From Lantana camara (lineage: Eukaryota; Streptophyta; Magnoliopsida; Lamiales; Verbenaceae): 64,000 bases of DNA. The notes below the pieces were generated by a model, which saw nothing but the letters and a program-made list of their open reading frames with translations, was not told where the DNA came from and searched no databases. Shown here piece after piece: positions 1 to 10,388 of the stretch (the first letter of the stretch is position 1; the number at the start of each line of letters is the position of its first letter). The stretch lies in assembly GCA_037501455.1 (NCBI GenBank), contig CM074856.1, positions 46,405,001-46,469,000 on the forward strand. Direction: 5' to 3'. The position numbers and the translations under genes were made by a program.

Positions 1-2176
1 CAAAAGTTGACAGTTTTCAGAAATGTACAAGCTGTAGGAAAACTGGAATATCTTGAGTTATAGAATTTGGAATTGGGTTTTGTTTGTTGTATAGAAAACT
101 AGACAAATACACCTTTCCGATGATATATGGCTCGTATCCTAATTCAAAGTGAGGAGAAAATGGCGTAAGCTCGAAGTTGAGTGAATGCAGATTTTCGGTA
201 GAGTGGCGACACCAAATTAAAATGGATATATCTCATAAACCAGAAATGATATTGAGGTGATTCCAATTGGAGAATACTTTAGACTCAATGAAGTTTCTAC
301 AGTTCTAAGTTCAGGTCAATCCGAGTACGTTTGAGGGGTAAACGGTCATTTAGAACAAATGGCATAAATGCAGAATTGGCTGTGTGATCTTCTGTAACAG
401 TGCTGAAGACGGGAACGGCCGTTCCGGCTTTAGGCCAAAATGGGAAGGGCCGTTCCCAGCCTCGCTGGCCAAAACATTCAAAGGATGGGAACGGCCGTTC
501 CTGGAAATCAAAGGGGACAGGAAGGGCCGTTCCCGTTGAGCAGAAAGCTCAAAACAGAGCAGAAAACAGGGGAGCTCTCGGATCACATTCAAAATCATCA
601 AAACATCATCAAAACTTCCACCAAATGTATTAAATCAAGTAAGAAACATAATTATATACTTAAAGTATAATTAAAACTAACATAAACACTTAATTCATCC
701 TTTGATTCTCAAGAATCATCAACTTAAAGCTCATGTCATCACTCAACATATACTTCAAAATTTCCAAGAATTCATGCATAAATTCAAGTTAAAATCATGT
801 ATTCATGCATCAAACACCAAATCATCACCTTATCCCATGATTTCATAAACCCTAGCTTTAATCAAATTCATCAAGAAATCACATAAACTTTCATGTTTAC
901 CTTGGAAGAAAGAAATGGAGAAAAGAGGTGAGATGATGATGCTTCAAAGCTCCTAATTTCTTCATGATCATGACTAGAATTGATGGAAATCTCTTCTTTC
1001 ATGAGTGATGATGGTTCGGTAGAGAAGGAGCAAATGTGGGGATGGATTTTTATAAAATGAAAATGAAGAACAAGGAAGAGATGCATATATCGTTATATTT
1101 TGGAAAAATTATAATATTTGTGATTAAATCCTCCAACTTCATAAGTCATGCAATTGAGGATATAAGGTTTGGAAAATGATCAATTTAGTCCTCAAAGGTT
1201 TTCATGCAATTTAGTCCTTAAATAAAAGGAAATGAGCAATCAAGGACAATTATGCAAATTATACAATTTGAACAATTAATTCAAGTAACAATTAAATTCT
1301 GTTCATACAAGAATTCTCAAATTGAAATGAATATCATATAATTGTCACGTAATCATGTTGAACACAATTTATAGAAATTAATGTAACACGTTTAAATTAA
1401 ATAAACGAAACTAATAAAATAAAATCCTAACGCTCGAAACCCACACGTGTCGAGCGTACCTGACTGTCTGAAAATCGGGGCGTTACAATTCTCTCCCCCT
1501 TAAGAGAATCCGTCCTCGGATTCCATGTCCTGAATTCCTGGAATTTAATTGGCTCTTACGTTTTCATCCCACGCGGGTTAGCTACTCCCCGTCAGGGATT
1601 AGTTCGAAAGAGGTCTTTAATCCACAAGGTCCTCCAATGTATGATATCACAACCCTCAACTTTCCGGACCCTAAACACTTGTAAGAAAATCTAACCTTCC
1701 ACTATACAAGTTGACAAGTAATTAAGATAGTGAGAGTGCCCCGACTCTCAAACAATTAACGGAAGAACCCCGTCTCCCGAGCAAAGAACAAGAGAACCCC
1801 CGTCTCTCACGCACACGAAATAAAATTCAATCAAGCACTTAGACAATTATTTACAATTAACACATAAGGATCAAATAAAATTTATCACTTATGCAAATAA
1901 TCGTTCACGTAACAAGTAATAACAATCAAGGAATCATATGCAAAAACAACGAAATAATAAAATAATTAATAATAAACAAGGGGTCATGTACCAGAATAAA
2001 ATAATTAGCAATAAGCAAAGAATCATATAATTTTCACGTAATCATGTTGAACACAATTTATAAAAATTAATGTAGCACGTTTAAATTAAATAAACGAAAA
2101 TAATAAAATAAAATCCTAACGCTCGAAACCCACACGTGTCGAGCGTACCTGACTGTCTGAAAATCGGGGCGTTACA
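1..2176 (-). mobile_element. Tekay/Del-type Gypsy remnant A, internally deleted, inserted in Copia-1 LTR
   Basis: On the minus strand an LTR begins TGTAACGCCCCGA at 1487 and runs off the left edge of the window. To its right (1488-2030) is a short internal stretch starting with a purine-rich tract (AAGGGGGAGAGAAT on the minus strand), the usual 3' end of a plant chromovirus. At 2031-2176 the first ~146 bp of the LTR are repeated with a constant offset of 689 bases and few differences. I read this as 3' LTR, a remnant of the internal region, and the outer end of the 5' LTR; gag-pol is gone. The right terminus at 2176 abuts Copia LTR sequence, so this element inserted into that LTR. The LTR part holds four copies of a GGGAACGGCCGTTCCC-like palindrome (408-535). 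Confidence 0.72.
1331..1487 (-). repeat. LTR end repeat, copy 1 (Tekay remnant A)
   Basis: This copy matches 2031-2176 with an offset of 689 bases and only a few substitutions. Both end at GTTACA on the plus strand, the reverse complement of the LTR start. It marks the inner edge of the 3' LTR, followed by the polypurine tract. Confidence 0.75.
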
Positions 2177-2368
2177 GGTAGAGTCCTAAAGTCATCAGGA
2201 TTAGGGAAGTTCTCATACATGCACAATTAAATTAAATGCATACAAAAAAAGAGCATATAAAGAAGTGTTGCCTCAATTCGTTATCTTATTCAAAGATTGT
2301 CTGTGATTACAATAAAGAAAAGTACAAAGCTGATATACAATCGGCTTTCTGGGGTACTATTCCTAACA
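2177..2368 (-). repeat. Copia-1 3' LTR, first 192 bp
   Basis: The minus strand starts TGTTAGGAATAGT, directly after the polypurine tract. It equals 10197-10388 in length (192 bp) and differs at a small number of sites. It ends abruptly at the terminus of Tekay remnant A; the rest of the LTR should lie left of the window. Confidence 0.85.
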
Positions 2369-2383
2369 ATCTCCCACTTGCCC
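2369..2383 (-). other. Copia-1 polypurine tract
   Basis: The minus strand reads GGGCAAGTGGGAGAT immediately before the LTR start TGTTAGG. This is the expected plus-strand priming site of a Copia element. The same tract occurs at 61110-61124 in Copia-2. Confidence 0.8.
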
Positions 2384-2384
2384 G

Positions 2385-4160
2385 TCAAAGCCATTCTAAA
2401 GCTACTCTAAGTCCCATCTTTTGAGGATGACCTTGGAAAGCTTCTCGACTAAGGGGTTTAGTAAATTGATCTGCCACGTTCTCCGCTGATACGACCCTCT
2501 CAATTTGCACATCTCCTCTTTGGATAATATCACGGTTTAGGTGATACTTTCTCATAATGTGCTTGGTCCGTTGGTGAGATCTTGGTTCTCTTGCTTGAGC
2601 AACCGCTCCAGTGTTGTCACAAAACACAGTAATAGGATCTGTCATGCTAGGAACAACATTCAACTCTTGAATGAAGTTTCTAATCCAAACACCTTCCTTA
2701 GCAGCAAAGTATTCGGCCTCAGTGGTCGAATCTGCAGTGGTCGTTTGCTTGGAACTCTTCCAACTCACTGCTCTGCCGTTCAGGTAGAAAATGTATCCTG
2801 ACATTGACTTGAAATCATCTAAGTCAGATGCAAAGCTTGCATCACAGTATCCTTCGACAGTAAGATCTTTCTGACCTTTGTAAACTAAGAATAAGTCTTT
2901 AATACTTTTCAATTACTTAAGAATATTCTTCACGGCAGCCCAGTGACCATCTCCAGGGTCAGATTGGAAACGACTTGTTACACTAAGTGCATCAGCCACA
3001 TCCGGTCGAGTATATAACATTGCATACATTATGCTACCTATTGCTGATGCATAAGGTGTATGAGTCTTTCTTTCCTTCTCAAGGTTAGTCTTAGGACACA
3101 TCTTCTTAGAAAGACATGTTCCTACACTCATAGGAAGGTTCTTCACCTTTACTGACTCCATATTGAATCTCTTCAATACTTTGTCAATGTACATCGTCTG
3201 TGATAGTCCTATCAACCTTCTAGATCTATCTCGATAGATTTTAATTCCAAGGATATAGGATGCATCACCAAGATCTTTCATCTCGAATTGGTTCGATAAC
3301 CATAACTTAGTTACTTTCATGTCATCCTTCGAATTCCCAATAAGAAGGATGTCATCAACATAAAGTACTAAGAATTGCACTGAGTTCTCCAATTCCATTC
3401 TATACACACATGATTCATTTGAAATTTGAATGAAGCCAAACGTTTTGACTGATTCATCAAATCGAATGTTCCAATTCCTAGAAGCCTGTTTCAATCCATA
3501 GATTGATCTTTGGAGTTTGCAAACCTTTTGCTCACTCCCACTGAATGTGAAACCTATGGGTTGCTCCATATAAATGTCTTTATCAATGTCACCATTGAGA
3601 AAGACAGTTTTCACATCCATTTGCCATATCTCATAGTCATAATACGCAGCAATGGCAAGCATGATCCGAATAGACTTTTGCATTGCAACTGATGAAAAGG
3701 TTTCATCAAAGTCCACGTCGGGTCTTTGAGTGAATCCTTTTACAACCAGTCTTACTTTGTAGGCTGCAATGCTTCCATCAACTCCAAGCTTTCTCTTAAA
3801 GATCCATTTGCAACCTATGGGTTTGACCCCATCAGGTAAATCTACCAAGGTCCAAACTTGGTTGGAGTTCATGGAATCCATTTCGGATTTCATGGCTTCT
3901 ATCCACTGTTCAGAGTCAGAATCTTAAAGTGCCTCCTCATATGTTAAAGGATCATTATCCTTTTGAGAGATCTCATGAAAGAATCTATACCATCTCTCAG
4001 GTTATCTAGGAGCGCGTTCAGAACGCCTTAGAGGAGGATTTACGTGTGTATCGAAATTCGTGATTAGTTGTGGTTGATCAGAAGGGGATGTTTCTTCAGT
4101 GGGTGGCGTGGGGTCACTTTGTACTTCCTCTAATTCTATGATCTTGCCTTTCTTTTCTTT
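2385..4160 (-). pseudogene. Copia-1 reverse transcriptase and RNase H
   Basis: The C-terminal pol module copies the element's RNA and removes the RNA strand, inside the virus-like particle. The piece at 2913-3893 carries Ty1/Copia RT signatures: WIFKRKLG near its start, the DVKTVFLNG block, YGLKQASRNW, and the catalytic LYVDD. The piece at 2385-2912 carries Copia RNase H signatures: [40 protein letters not shown], and [10 protein letters not shown] near the end. It ends with the family-typical [10 protein letters not shown] just before the polypurine tract. In-frame stops occur near 2911, 3924 and 4002, and several are one C-to-T change away from a Gln codon. The catalytic residues look intact, but the frame is not. 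Confidence 0.85.
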
Positions 4161-4174
4161 AAGGAACGGTTCCT

Positions 4175-5629
4175 CTAGAATTGCTCAGATTGGTCATAGA
4201 AGTAGTGTCCTATAGATTCCTTAGGGTAACCTACAAAGTAGCATAAGTTAGAACGAGATTCTAACTTATCACCCATTGTCCTCTTCACGTAAGCAGGACA
4301 ACCCCAAACTCTTAAGTAAGAATAACTAGGGATTTTACTATGCCACATTTCATAGGGCGTTTTAGGGACTGACTTAGAGGGAACTAGATTCAAAATCTTT
4401 GCTGCACTTTCTAGGGCATAACCCCAGAAAGAAGGTGGTAAGTTAGTGAAACTCATCATGGAACGAACCATATCAAGTAGAGTTCGATTCCTTCTCTCAG
4501 AAACTCCATTGAGTTGAGGAGTTCCCGGAGGAGTCCACTGAGAGATAATCCCATTATCTTTGAGATGATTAAGGAATTTTTCACTAAGATACTCGCCTCC
4601 TCGATCAGATCGAAGTGCTTTGATCTTGTGACTAGTTTGGTTCTCAACCTCCTTTTGAAATTCTAGGAATTTCTTAAAAGCTCCAGATTTATACTTCATT
4701 AAGTATACATAACCATACCGACTAAAGTAATCGGTAAAGGTTATGAAATACTGATGATCGTTTCTTGCGCTTACACTAAGCGGTCCACAGACATCAGAAT
4801 GGATCAAATCCAAGACCTTAGTGGCACGTTCCACAGTTCCTTTAAAAGGAACTTTGGACATCTTTCCTTTGAGACAGGACTCGCAAGAAGTTAACTCTTT
4901 GAGATCATTTTCAGAGAATGATCCTAAAGTGTTTATCTTGCTAATTCTATTCTTGGAAATGTGTCCAAATCTAGCGTGCCATAAGGGAGCTGAAACTTTG
5001 TCATCTCTCTTATGTTTAGTTTCTCGTTGTATATTCATAATATTGATATTCTGAGTTAGATAAAGTCCATTACTTAGAGTGCCGATGTGAACGGAAGAGT
5101 TGTTCCGTTTGATAAAATATTTACCATTCTTAATATAAGTTTCATAACCTTCACAATCTAAAATTGGAATTGAAATTATATTACGAATAATGCTCCGTAC
5201 ATAAAGGACTTTATTTAAAACTAACTCAAAACTACCTAAAGCTTGAGCTTCAACATTTGAGCCATCGCCGATCTTCAAGACACATTCTCCTTCTCTAATT
5301 TGTTGGACTTCATTTAGCATCTGTACATCATTACAGATATGAGCTCCACAACCGGTATCAAGTACCCAAGAACTAGAATTAATAGAAAGATTTACTTCAA
5401 CGAGAAACATACCTTTCTTTAGAGTAGCCTTGTACTTTGGGCAGTTTCTCCTCCAATGTCCCCCTTTGCCACAATGGAAGCAAACATCCTCTTTCTGATC
5501 ACGTTTCTTCTTTTGGGCCTTCCCCTTCGAAATGCCACCAGTAGGCCTAAGGGGTTTCTTCTTCTTCTTTTGGGCTTTTTTGCCCTTACCTTTAGAAGGC
5601 CCAGAAGAGGAAGATGGAGCATTCACCAT
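4175..5629 (-). pseudogene. Copia-1 zinc knuckle, protease and integrase
   Basis: This pol segment follows gag in the same frame, separated by a TAG at 5636-5638. From the N-terminus it shows a basic Ser/Lys-rich linker, a CCHC knuckle (CFHCGKGGHWRRNC, about residues 50-63), an aspartic protease motif VLDTGCGAHI (about 88-97), and the integrase HHCC region (HARFGH and CESCLKGK). The DDE core follows: IHSDVCGPL, LRSDRGGEYL and GVSERRNRTLLDM. The YFVGYP and GHYFYDQS blocks lie near the end, where the frame stops (4175-4177) before the RT. The domain order protease-integrase-RT-RNase H is diagnostic of Ty1/Copia. Confidence 0.88.
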
Positions 5630-5635
5630 CAGAAC

Positions 5636-6244
5636 CTAATTGTCCTTCTTGATCGTGCTTTCAGTAGTCACAAGCTGACTAATCAGCTCAGCTACAGTAG
5701 CACCAGCATGATTCATATTGAAGTTAAGGACAAATGGATTGAATGATGGTGGGAGCGAGGCTAGCAACAAGTCCACTGAAAGCTCATCTTTCAGTGGCAT
5801 GTCCATGGAAGTAAGTTTCTTAGTAAGAGCGAGAAACTTGAGTCCATATTCATGGACACTTGAACCTTCCCTCATTCTCAAGTGGAACAATTCCTTTGAA
5901 GTGTTATACCTTGTAACACGTTCATGAGGGCGGTAAAGTTGCTCTAAGTGGTCGTAAATCTCCCAAGCAAATTCCATGGCCTCATGTTGCCTTTGCAAGT
6001 CCGGAGACATGTTAGCCAACATAAGGCAACGAGCTTGGAGATTATCATCCTTCCACTTCAGGATCGCGTCCCGCTCGGCCTGAGTGGGAGCTTTCCCTTC
6101 GGGACTAGGCTCTTCTTCGAAGAGAACATAAGTTCTTTTCTCAGAATCTAAAATGATTTTTAGATTCCTCAGCCAATCAGAATAGTTGGGACTAGTCAAC
6201 TTGTTTGACTCGAGGATCGATACAAGAGGGTTTTTTGTTGCCAT
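5636..6244 (-). CDS. Copia-1 Gag
   Basis: 202-residue capsid protein that would form the cytoplasmic particle. It begins MATKNPLVSILESNKL, the conserved opening of many plant Copia Gags, then shows a UBN2/retrotran_gag core with YSDWLRNLKIIL, the AWEIYDHLEQLY block and LLASLPPSFNPFVLNFNM. ATG at 6244 is the first in-frame start after the leader. The frame ends at a TAG (5636-5638) and resumes in the same frame with the zinc knuckle segment, so the stop probably replaced a Gln codon in a once-continuous gag-pol. Gag alone could still be translated. Confidence 0.82.
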   Translation of the reverse strand: MATKNPLVSILESNKLTSPNYSDWLRNLKIILDSEKRTYVLFEEEPSPEGKAPTQAERDAILKWKDDNLQARCLMLANMSPDLQRQHEAMEFAWEIYDHLEQLYRPHERVTRYNTSKELFHLRMREGSSVHEYGLKFLALTKKLTSMDMPLKDELSVDLLLASLPPSFNPFVLNFNMNHAGATVAELISQLVTTESTIKKDN

Positions 6245-8422
6245 TTCAAAACACGTAGAGAATCACAGAATCTATGACCTAAATGGTAAAACAGAGAACT
6301 AGTGAGCATGCTGAATTATAACGATATACAAAAGATAAGGTCTTTAATCTAATATAGCTCCCACTGTTTTTCAAAGATCTATAATTCCCAAAGATCTAAG
6401 AGAAACACACTTCCCAATGGGTACTAAGATCCTAGGCATTTTACCTCGAACCCAAGACTCGCGGACATTCTAAGTAGAACCCTAGGTAGGTAATTCTAAC
6501 ACCTTTAGAACTCTTAGTAATTGTTTTTGCATCACCTATCTTTCAATATAGACCCACGACTCGTGCGACATCCATATTTACTTAGGCGTTAAGCTAGACC
6601 CATCAATCATAAGATCATGATTAAAACTTAGTTCGAACGACCCACGATTCGCGGACATCGCCCTTGCTAAAATTGACCACGAAATATTGATCATTTAAAA
6701 TGATCAATTAGGTAACTAAGAACTAATAAACTCCACTAGCTATCCCACGACTCGCGGACAATAACTAGCTTCACTTACTAAACTTAAAAAACCTATTGAT
6801 GGAATGCTAGGAATTTAATTCGAAATTTGCATCTCGAATTAAACACCTATTTATTCAAAATTAGCTTAATATTTAATGGGAATTTTTGAATCAACCGGAG
6901 AGTTGTCCGGTTCGACCTCACCAACATATATGTTATCCAATTTTATTAGTCTTGATTAATGCAAGTACAATTTAAATGCATTTCAAACAAGCACATAAAC
7001 AGATAACATGTCATAGCATGATACTAACATGAGATGATCATGGGTCTATCCTATCTTATTCGTGAAAAGTGGGAGCCACTCTACTATCACAATTCTAACA
7101 TACATACCACATAAACAATTTATATCACATAAGGGAAAGCTGTAACAAAATACGAGCCCTATCTCTATTACATTTTCAATTGAGATTCCCCTCCCTAACA
7201 TTTTGAGGGGTCTTCACTTATGGCCTCCTTGTTACTTGAATGTGGTCCATCTTACTCCATGGGTGCATTGTCTCCAAACTGAAAATAAAACCTCACCATC
7301 TATTCTACTCTCAAAAAAAAAAAAAAAAAAAAAAAGAAAAAGTACTGAAAAGTAATAAGGCTCAATCTTCATATTGGCCTTAGATAAATACGCGGGGCAT
7401 ACCCTGGCCTTAAAAACAGTAATATGGAAAGCCACATAATAAATCACATAATAGTACGCACATAAGTGAGGCTCCAACCTCAATTAAAAAATGCAACTAT
7501 AGGGCTCCAACCACAAATGTAAACCATCCATGTGCATAAATGTAAAACATACAAAGACTAGTACCCATGATCACCTAACATGCTTTTGCGAGAATTTAAA
7601 CTTAGCCAATAGATTAAAATTCCCGTTTCAAGTCCTAATGACTTAAAACACGACTTCATGCGAGTCTTGTTTATAAAAGCTTTCAATAAATCCCAAATTA
7701 CTGAAAAAAATTATAAACCGTTTCTATTTCTCAAAAAAATCCCAATTTTAACTCTTATTCAAAATTAAATTAATTTATTTAAAAACAAGTTTTAACAAAA
7801 ATTAAATAAAATTGGGAGTGGATTGCACGAGATACGAAAAATGGATTACGAGGGAAAAAATAGGGCCTGTACGCGAAGGGGACGCACGGGTCTCAAGCGT
7901 GCGCGGTAGGCGCGCACAGCGCGCAGCCAAGGCCGCGGGAGTGCATGCGCTGCTGCGCACGACCCCTCTCGGCCTGCTTGCGGGCGGCTTGGGCGAGGGA
8001 TCCCGCACGCCTTGCGGGATTCTCGCCCAGCCTGGACGGGACGCCTCCCGCGCGGTTGCGGGAGGGAGTAGGCGCAAGGCCTGCGCGCGCCTAGGTCAGG
8101 CGGGCGGTGGCGCGTGAAGCCCTCGCACGCGACGCCTTCGTGCCGGGTTTCGCGTGTTCGTCGTAGTCCGGGTTTTTGTTTCGTGTTTTCGTTCAAAACC
8201 AAAACCAATCCAAGAAATCCAAAAACAGTTTATACAGTTTCTAATCTAAAACAGTTTTTCAAAAATAAATTTTTTCAAAACAATTTTCAGAAACTTTAAG
8301 GAAAAACACATTTTCGTAATTCAGGCTTTCTAAAACAGTTACAAATACACAATCGCATCAAACCTAAGAATTTCTACCAAATTCAATAAAGTGGAGACGA
8401 ATCAGAAACATGATTAACGAGG
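6245..8422 (-). other. Copia-1 untranslated leader (~2.2 kb)
   Basis: This is non-coding sequence between the primer site and gag, unusually long for a Copia leader. It contains four spaced copies of a CCCACGACTCGCGGACA-like motif (6451, 6551, 6641, 6743), a 23-base A run (7313-7335), and a strikingly GC-rich island (about 7860-8160) rich in CGCG words. Open frames in the GC-rich island occur on both strands and show no protein family signature. I see no gene here. Confidence 0.6.
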
Positions 8423-8436
8423 TGGCTCTGATACCA
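8423..8436 (-). other. Copia-1 primer binding site (tRNA-iMet)
   Basis: The minus strand reads TGGTATCAGAGCCA, complementary to the 3' end of plant initiator tRNA-Met. It lies two bases beyond the LTR end (CA at 8439-8440 read on the minus strand). Confidence 0.9.
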
Positions 8437-8825
8437 CTTGTTGGAAAACAGGAATCAGAAAGCAACGAAAATTTAAAAAATTTTCCAACAAAAAGGATCT
8501 AAACTCGCAATCGTGAATCCGAATTCGTAGAGATTAGAAACTTACTTTTCAATAATCTTTCTTGAAGCGTTTCAAGCCACCGAAGAAGGCTTTTCTCGCG
8601 GCTTGATCCCCTCTCCTTGGTAAAGCTCAAATCTTTAAAAACTTCTAACTTTAAGCTCTCTAGAGATAGTCCACCAACTTGACTACAATCTAACTAGTAA
8701 GGATGCTAGTTCTCTAGTTAGTGTTTAGGCTTAACCTAGGGTTTATTTGATCTTGGAGAAAGGATGGTGTTCAACACATGAACCAAAAAGAATTATCAAT
8801 TACCCTCTAAGGGGAGCTCGAGCTC

Positions 8826-8837
8826 CCCTATATATAG
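8826..8837 (-). promoter_or_regulatory. Probable TATA box of Copia-1 LTR
   Basis: A palindromic CCTATATATAGG followed on the minus strand by the G-rich GGAGCTCGAGCTCCCC. Its position within the LTR and downstream of the G-box cluster suits the start of the R region. Inferred from position and sequence only. Confidence 0.55.
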
Positions 8838-9170
8838 GAAGGAGAAGGGCGGCCGAACCTAGTCCTATTGGACTAAGGATTTGGTCCCTCTCTCTTATTA
8901 CTTGATCATCAAGTAATTCCAAACTTTGACTTTTGAATTCTAATTCAAATCAATTTTTAAGAGAGCTAAAATATCCAAACCCCTTTTGGATAATTTTATA
9001 TTTTATTTATTAATAAAATAAATAACTTATTTTATCTAATTAATTAATTCGTAATTAATTAAATAGATTATTTTTCTCCAAAATAAGACTTTCCTTTTAA
9101 TTCAAAAATTAAACCAAAGTCTATTAAATAATTAACACATTAATTATTTAATCACATATACATATATATG

Positions 9171-9238
9171 CACGTGTGACACACGTGTCCCCAAGGACAC
9201 GTGTCACTCACGTGACCCACACGTGTGATTCACACGTG
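9171..9238. promoter_or_regulatory. Cluster of six CACGTG G-boxes
   Basis: CACGTG occurs at 9171, 9182, 9198, 9209, 9220 and 9233, i.e. six times in 68 bp. Several have the ACGTGTC/GACACGT form of ABA-response elements. bZIP, bHLH and PIF-type factors bind this core. It lies upstream of the LTR TATA box in the element's own orientation, so a role as an LTR enhancer is likely but untested. Confidence 0.65.
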
Positions 9239-10388
9239 TGGAACCCTCTCGGCATGATCAACTCTTTTAATCATTTCAAAACCTCAACTCATGTAACCAA
9301 GTTGTTGTGTGTGACCCTCTAGGTTCTCAATTCAATTAGCAGTGACCCTAATTAATTAATTCACTAATTAATTAATCAGTCTACAGATTAAACGACCATA
9401 GTCTAGCAACAGGTGTTTAACCCCTAGCTGAATTGGAATGTCTTGATTCGACAGAACCTTTAAGCCATTGATTCATGTGAGATACAATCCTCCTACTTAA
9501 TATCTCTCAACCAAGATCTAGGGCAAGGGAATAATCAGAACCCTATAATAACCTGGTCTTAAAGCTACGTGCATTTCATATCCATTTGATCTCAATCTAA
9601 GAAACCCTTTTCTTGATGTCTTGATCTACTGCCTTGGCCAAGGACTCCATATGGCATATGATTGACTTACACAATAAGAGATCACTTTGCAAATGCAAGT
9701 GTAGGTCCTTTCTTGATTCTCATTCACTTTCACGAGTCACTTGTGCAGCCCCAGCATAAGCCTTGAATCAGTTGTCTAAGGTGACACCCTTTAAAGCTTA
9801 TACCTAAGACTACGAAGTTAACTCATAAAGTGACATGAAACTTCAAGTCTAAGGATCAATTAATCACATCAATGACTCGTGAGATATTTCCTAATCTGGA
9901 AGTTTCCATTTCTTGAAATAGAAACTTCCTTTCCCATTTAGGAATCTTCTCACACGGGGCACCTCAGTGAACTTATTTATGAAAGTAAACACCCTCAAGT
10001 ATCACGCACGTATCAACTATACACTTTGCACCTCCATGAAACAAGGTGGTCTTTCTTAAGGGCTTGATCCCACAAGCAAGCCTTAGAGGAGTCAGGTTGA
10101 CACTCTCACTGTCTGTAGGACTCATCAGCTTGGAGTATTTTACTAATCATGGCTTATGTGATATAGGGCCCATTTCATGAACCATTTCACCTAAATGGTA
10201 GAGTCCTAAAGTCATCGGGATTAGGGGAGTTCTCATACATGCACAATTAAAGTAAATGCATACCAAACAAGAGCATATAAACAAGTGTTGCCTCAATTCG
10301 TTATCTTATTCAAAGATTGTCTATGATTACAATAAGGAAAAGTACAAAGCGGATATACAATCGGCTTTCTAGGGCACTATTCCTAACA

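Larger units (their letters stand above)
2177..10388 (-). mobile_element. Ty1/Copia retrotransposon Copia-1, decayed
   Basis: Minus-strand order is 5' LTR (8439-10388), tRNA-iMet primer site (8423-8436), a very long leader (~2.2 kb), gag (5636-6244), pol with zinc knuckle, protease, integrase, RT and RNase H (2385-5629), polypurine tract (2369-2383) and a 3' LTR. Only the first 192 bp of the 3' LTR (2177-2368) are seen, because Tekay remnant A interrupts it. The 192-bp piece aligns to 10197-10388 without net gaps. In-frame stops split gag from pol and pol into several pieces, so this copy cannot make a complete polyprotein. A second, truncated copy of the same family lies at 50063-61863. Confidence 0.88.
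8439..10388 (-). repeat. Copia-1 5' LTR (1,950 bp)
   Basis: The minus strand starts TGTTAGGAATAGTGCCC (10388) and ends CCTGTTTTCCAACA (8439), next to the primer site. It contains a TATA box (8826-8837) and, about 330 bp upstream of it, a cluster of six G-boxes (9171-9238). The flanking base composition changes sharply at 10389, where Tekay-like LTR sequence resumes. Confidence 0.85.

Noticed and set aside
7802..8208. Overlapping open frames on both strands in the GC-rich island
   Set aside because: High GC suppresses stop codons; the proteins are Arg/Ala/Pro-rich with no family signature.
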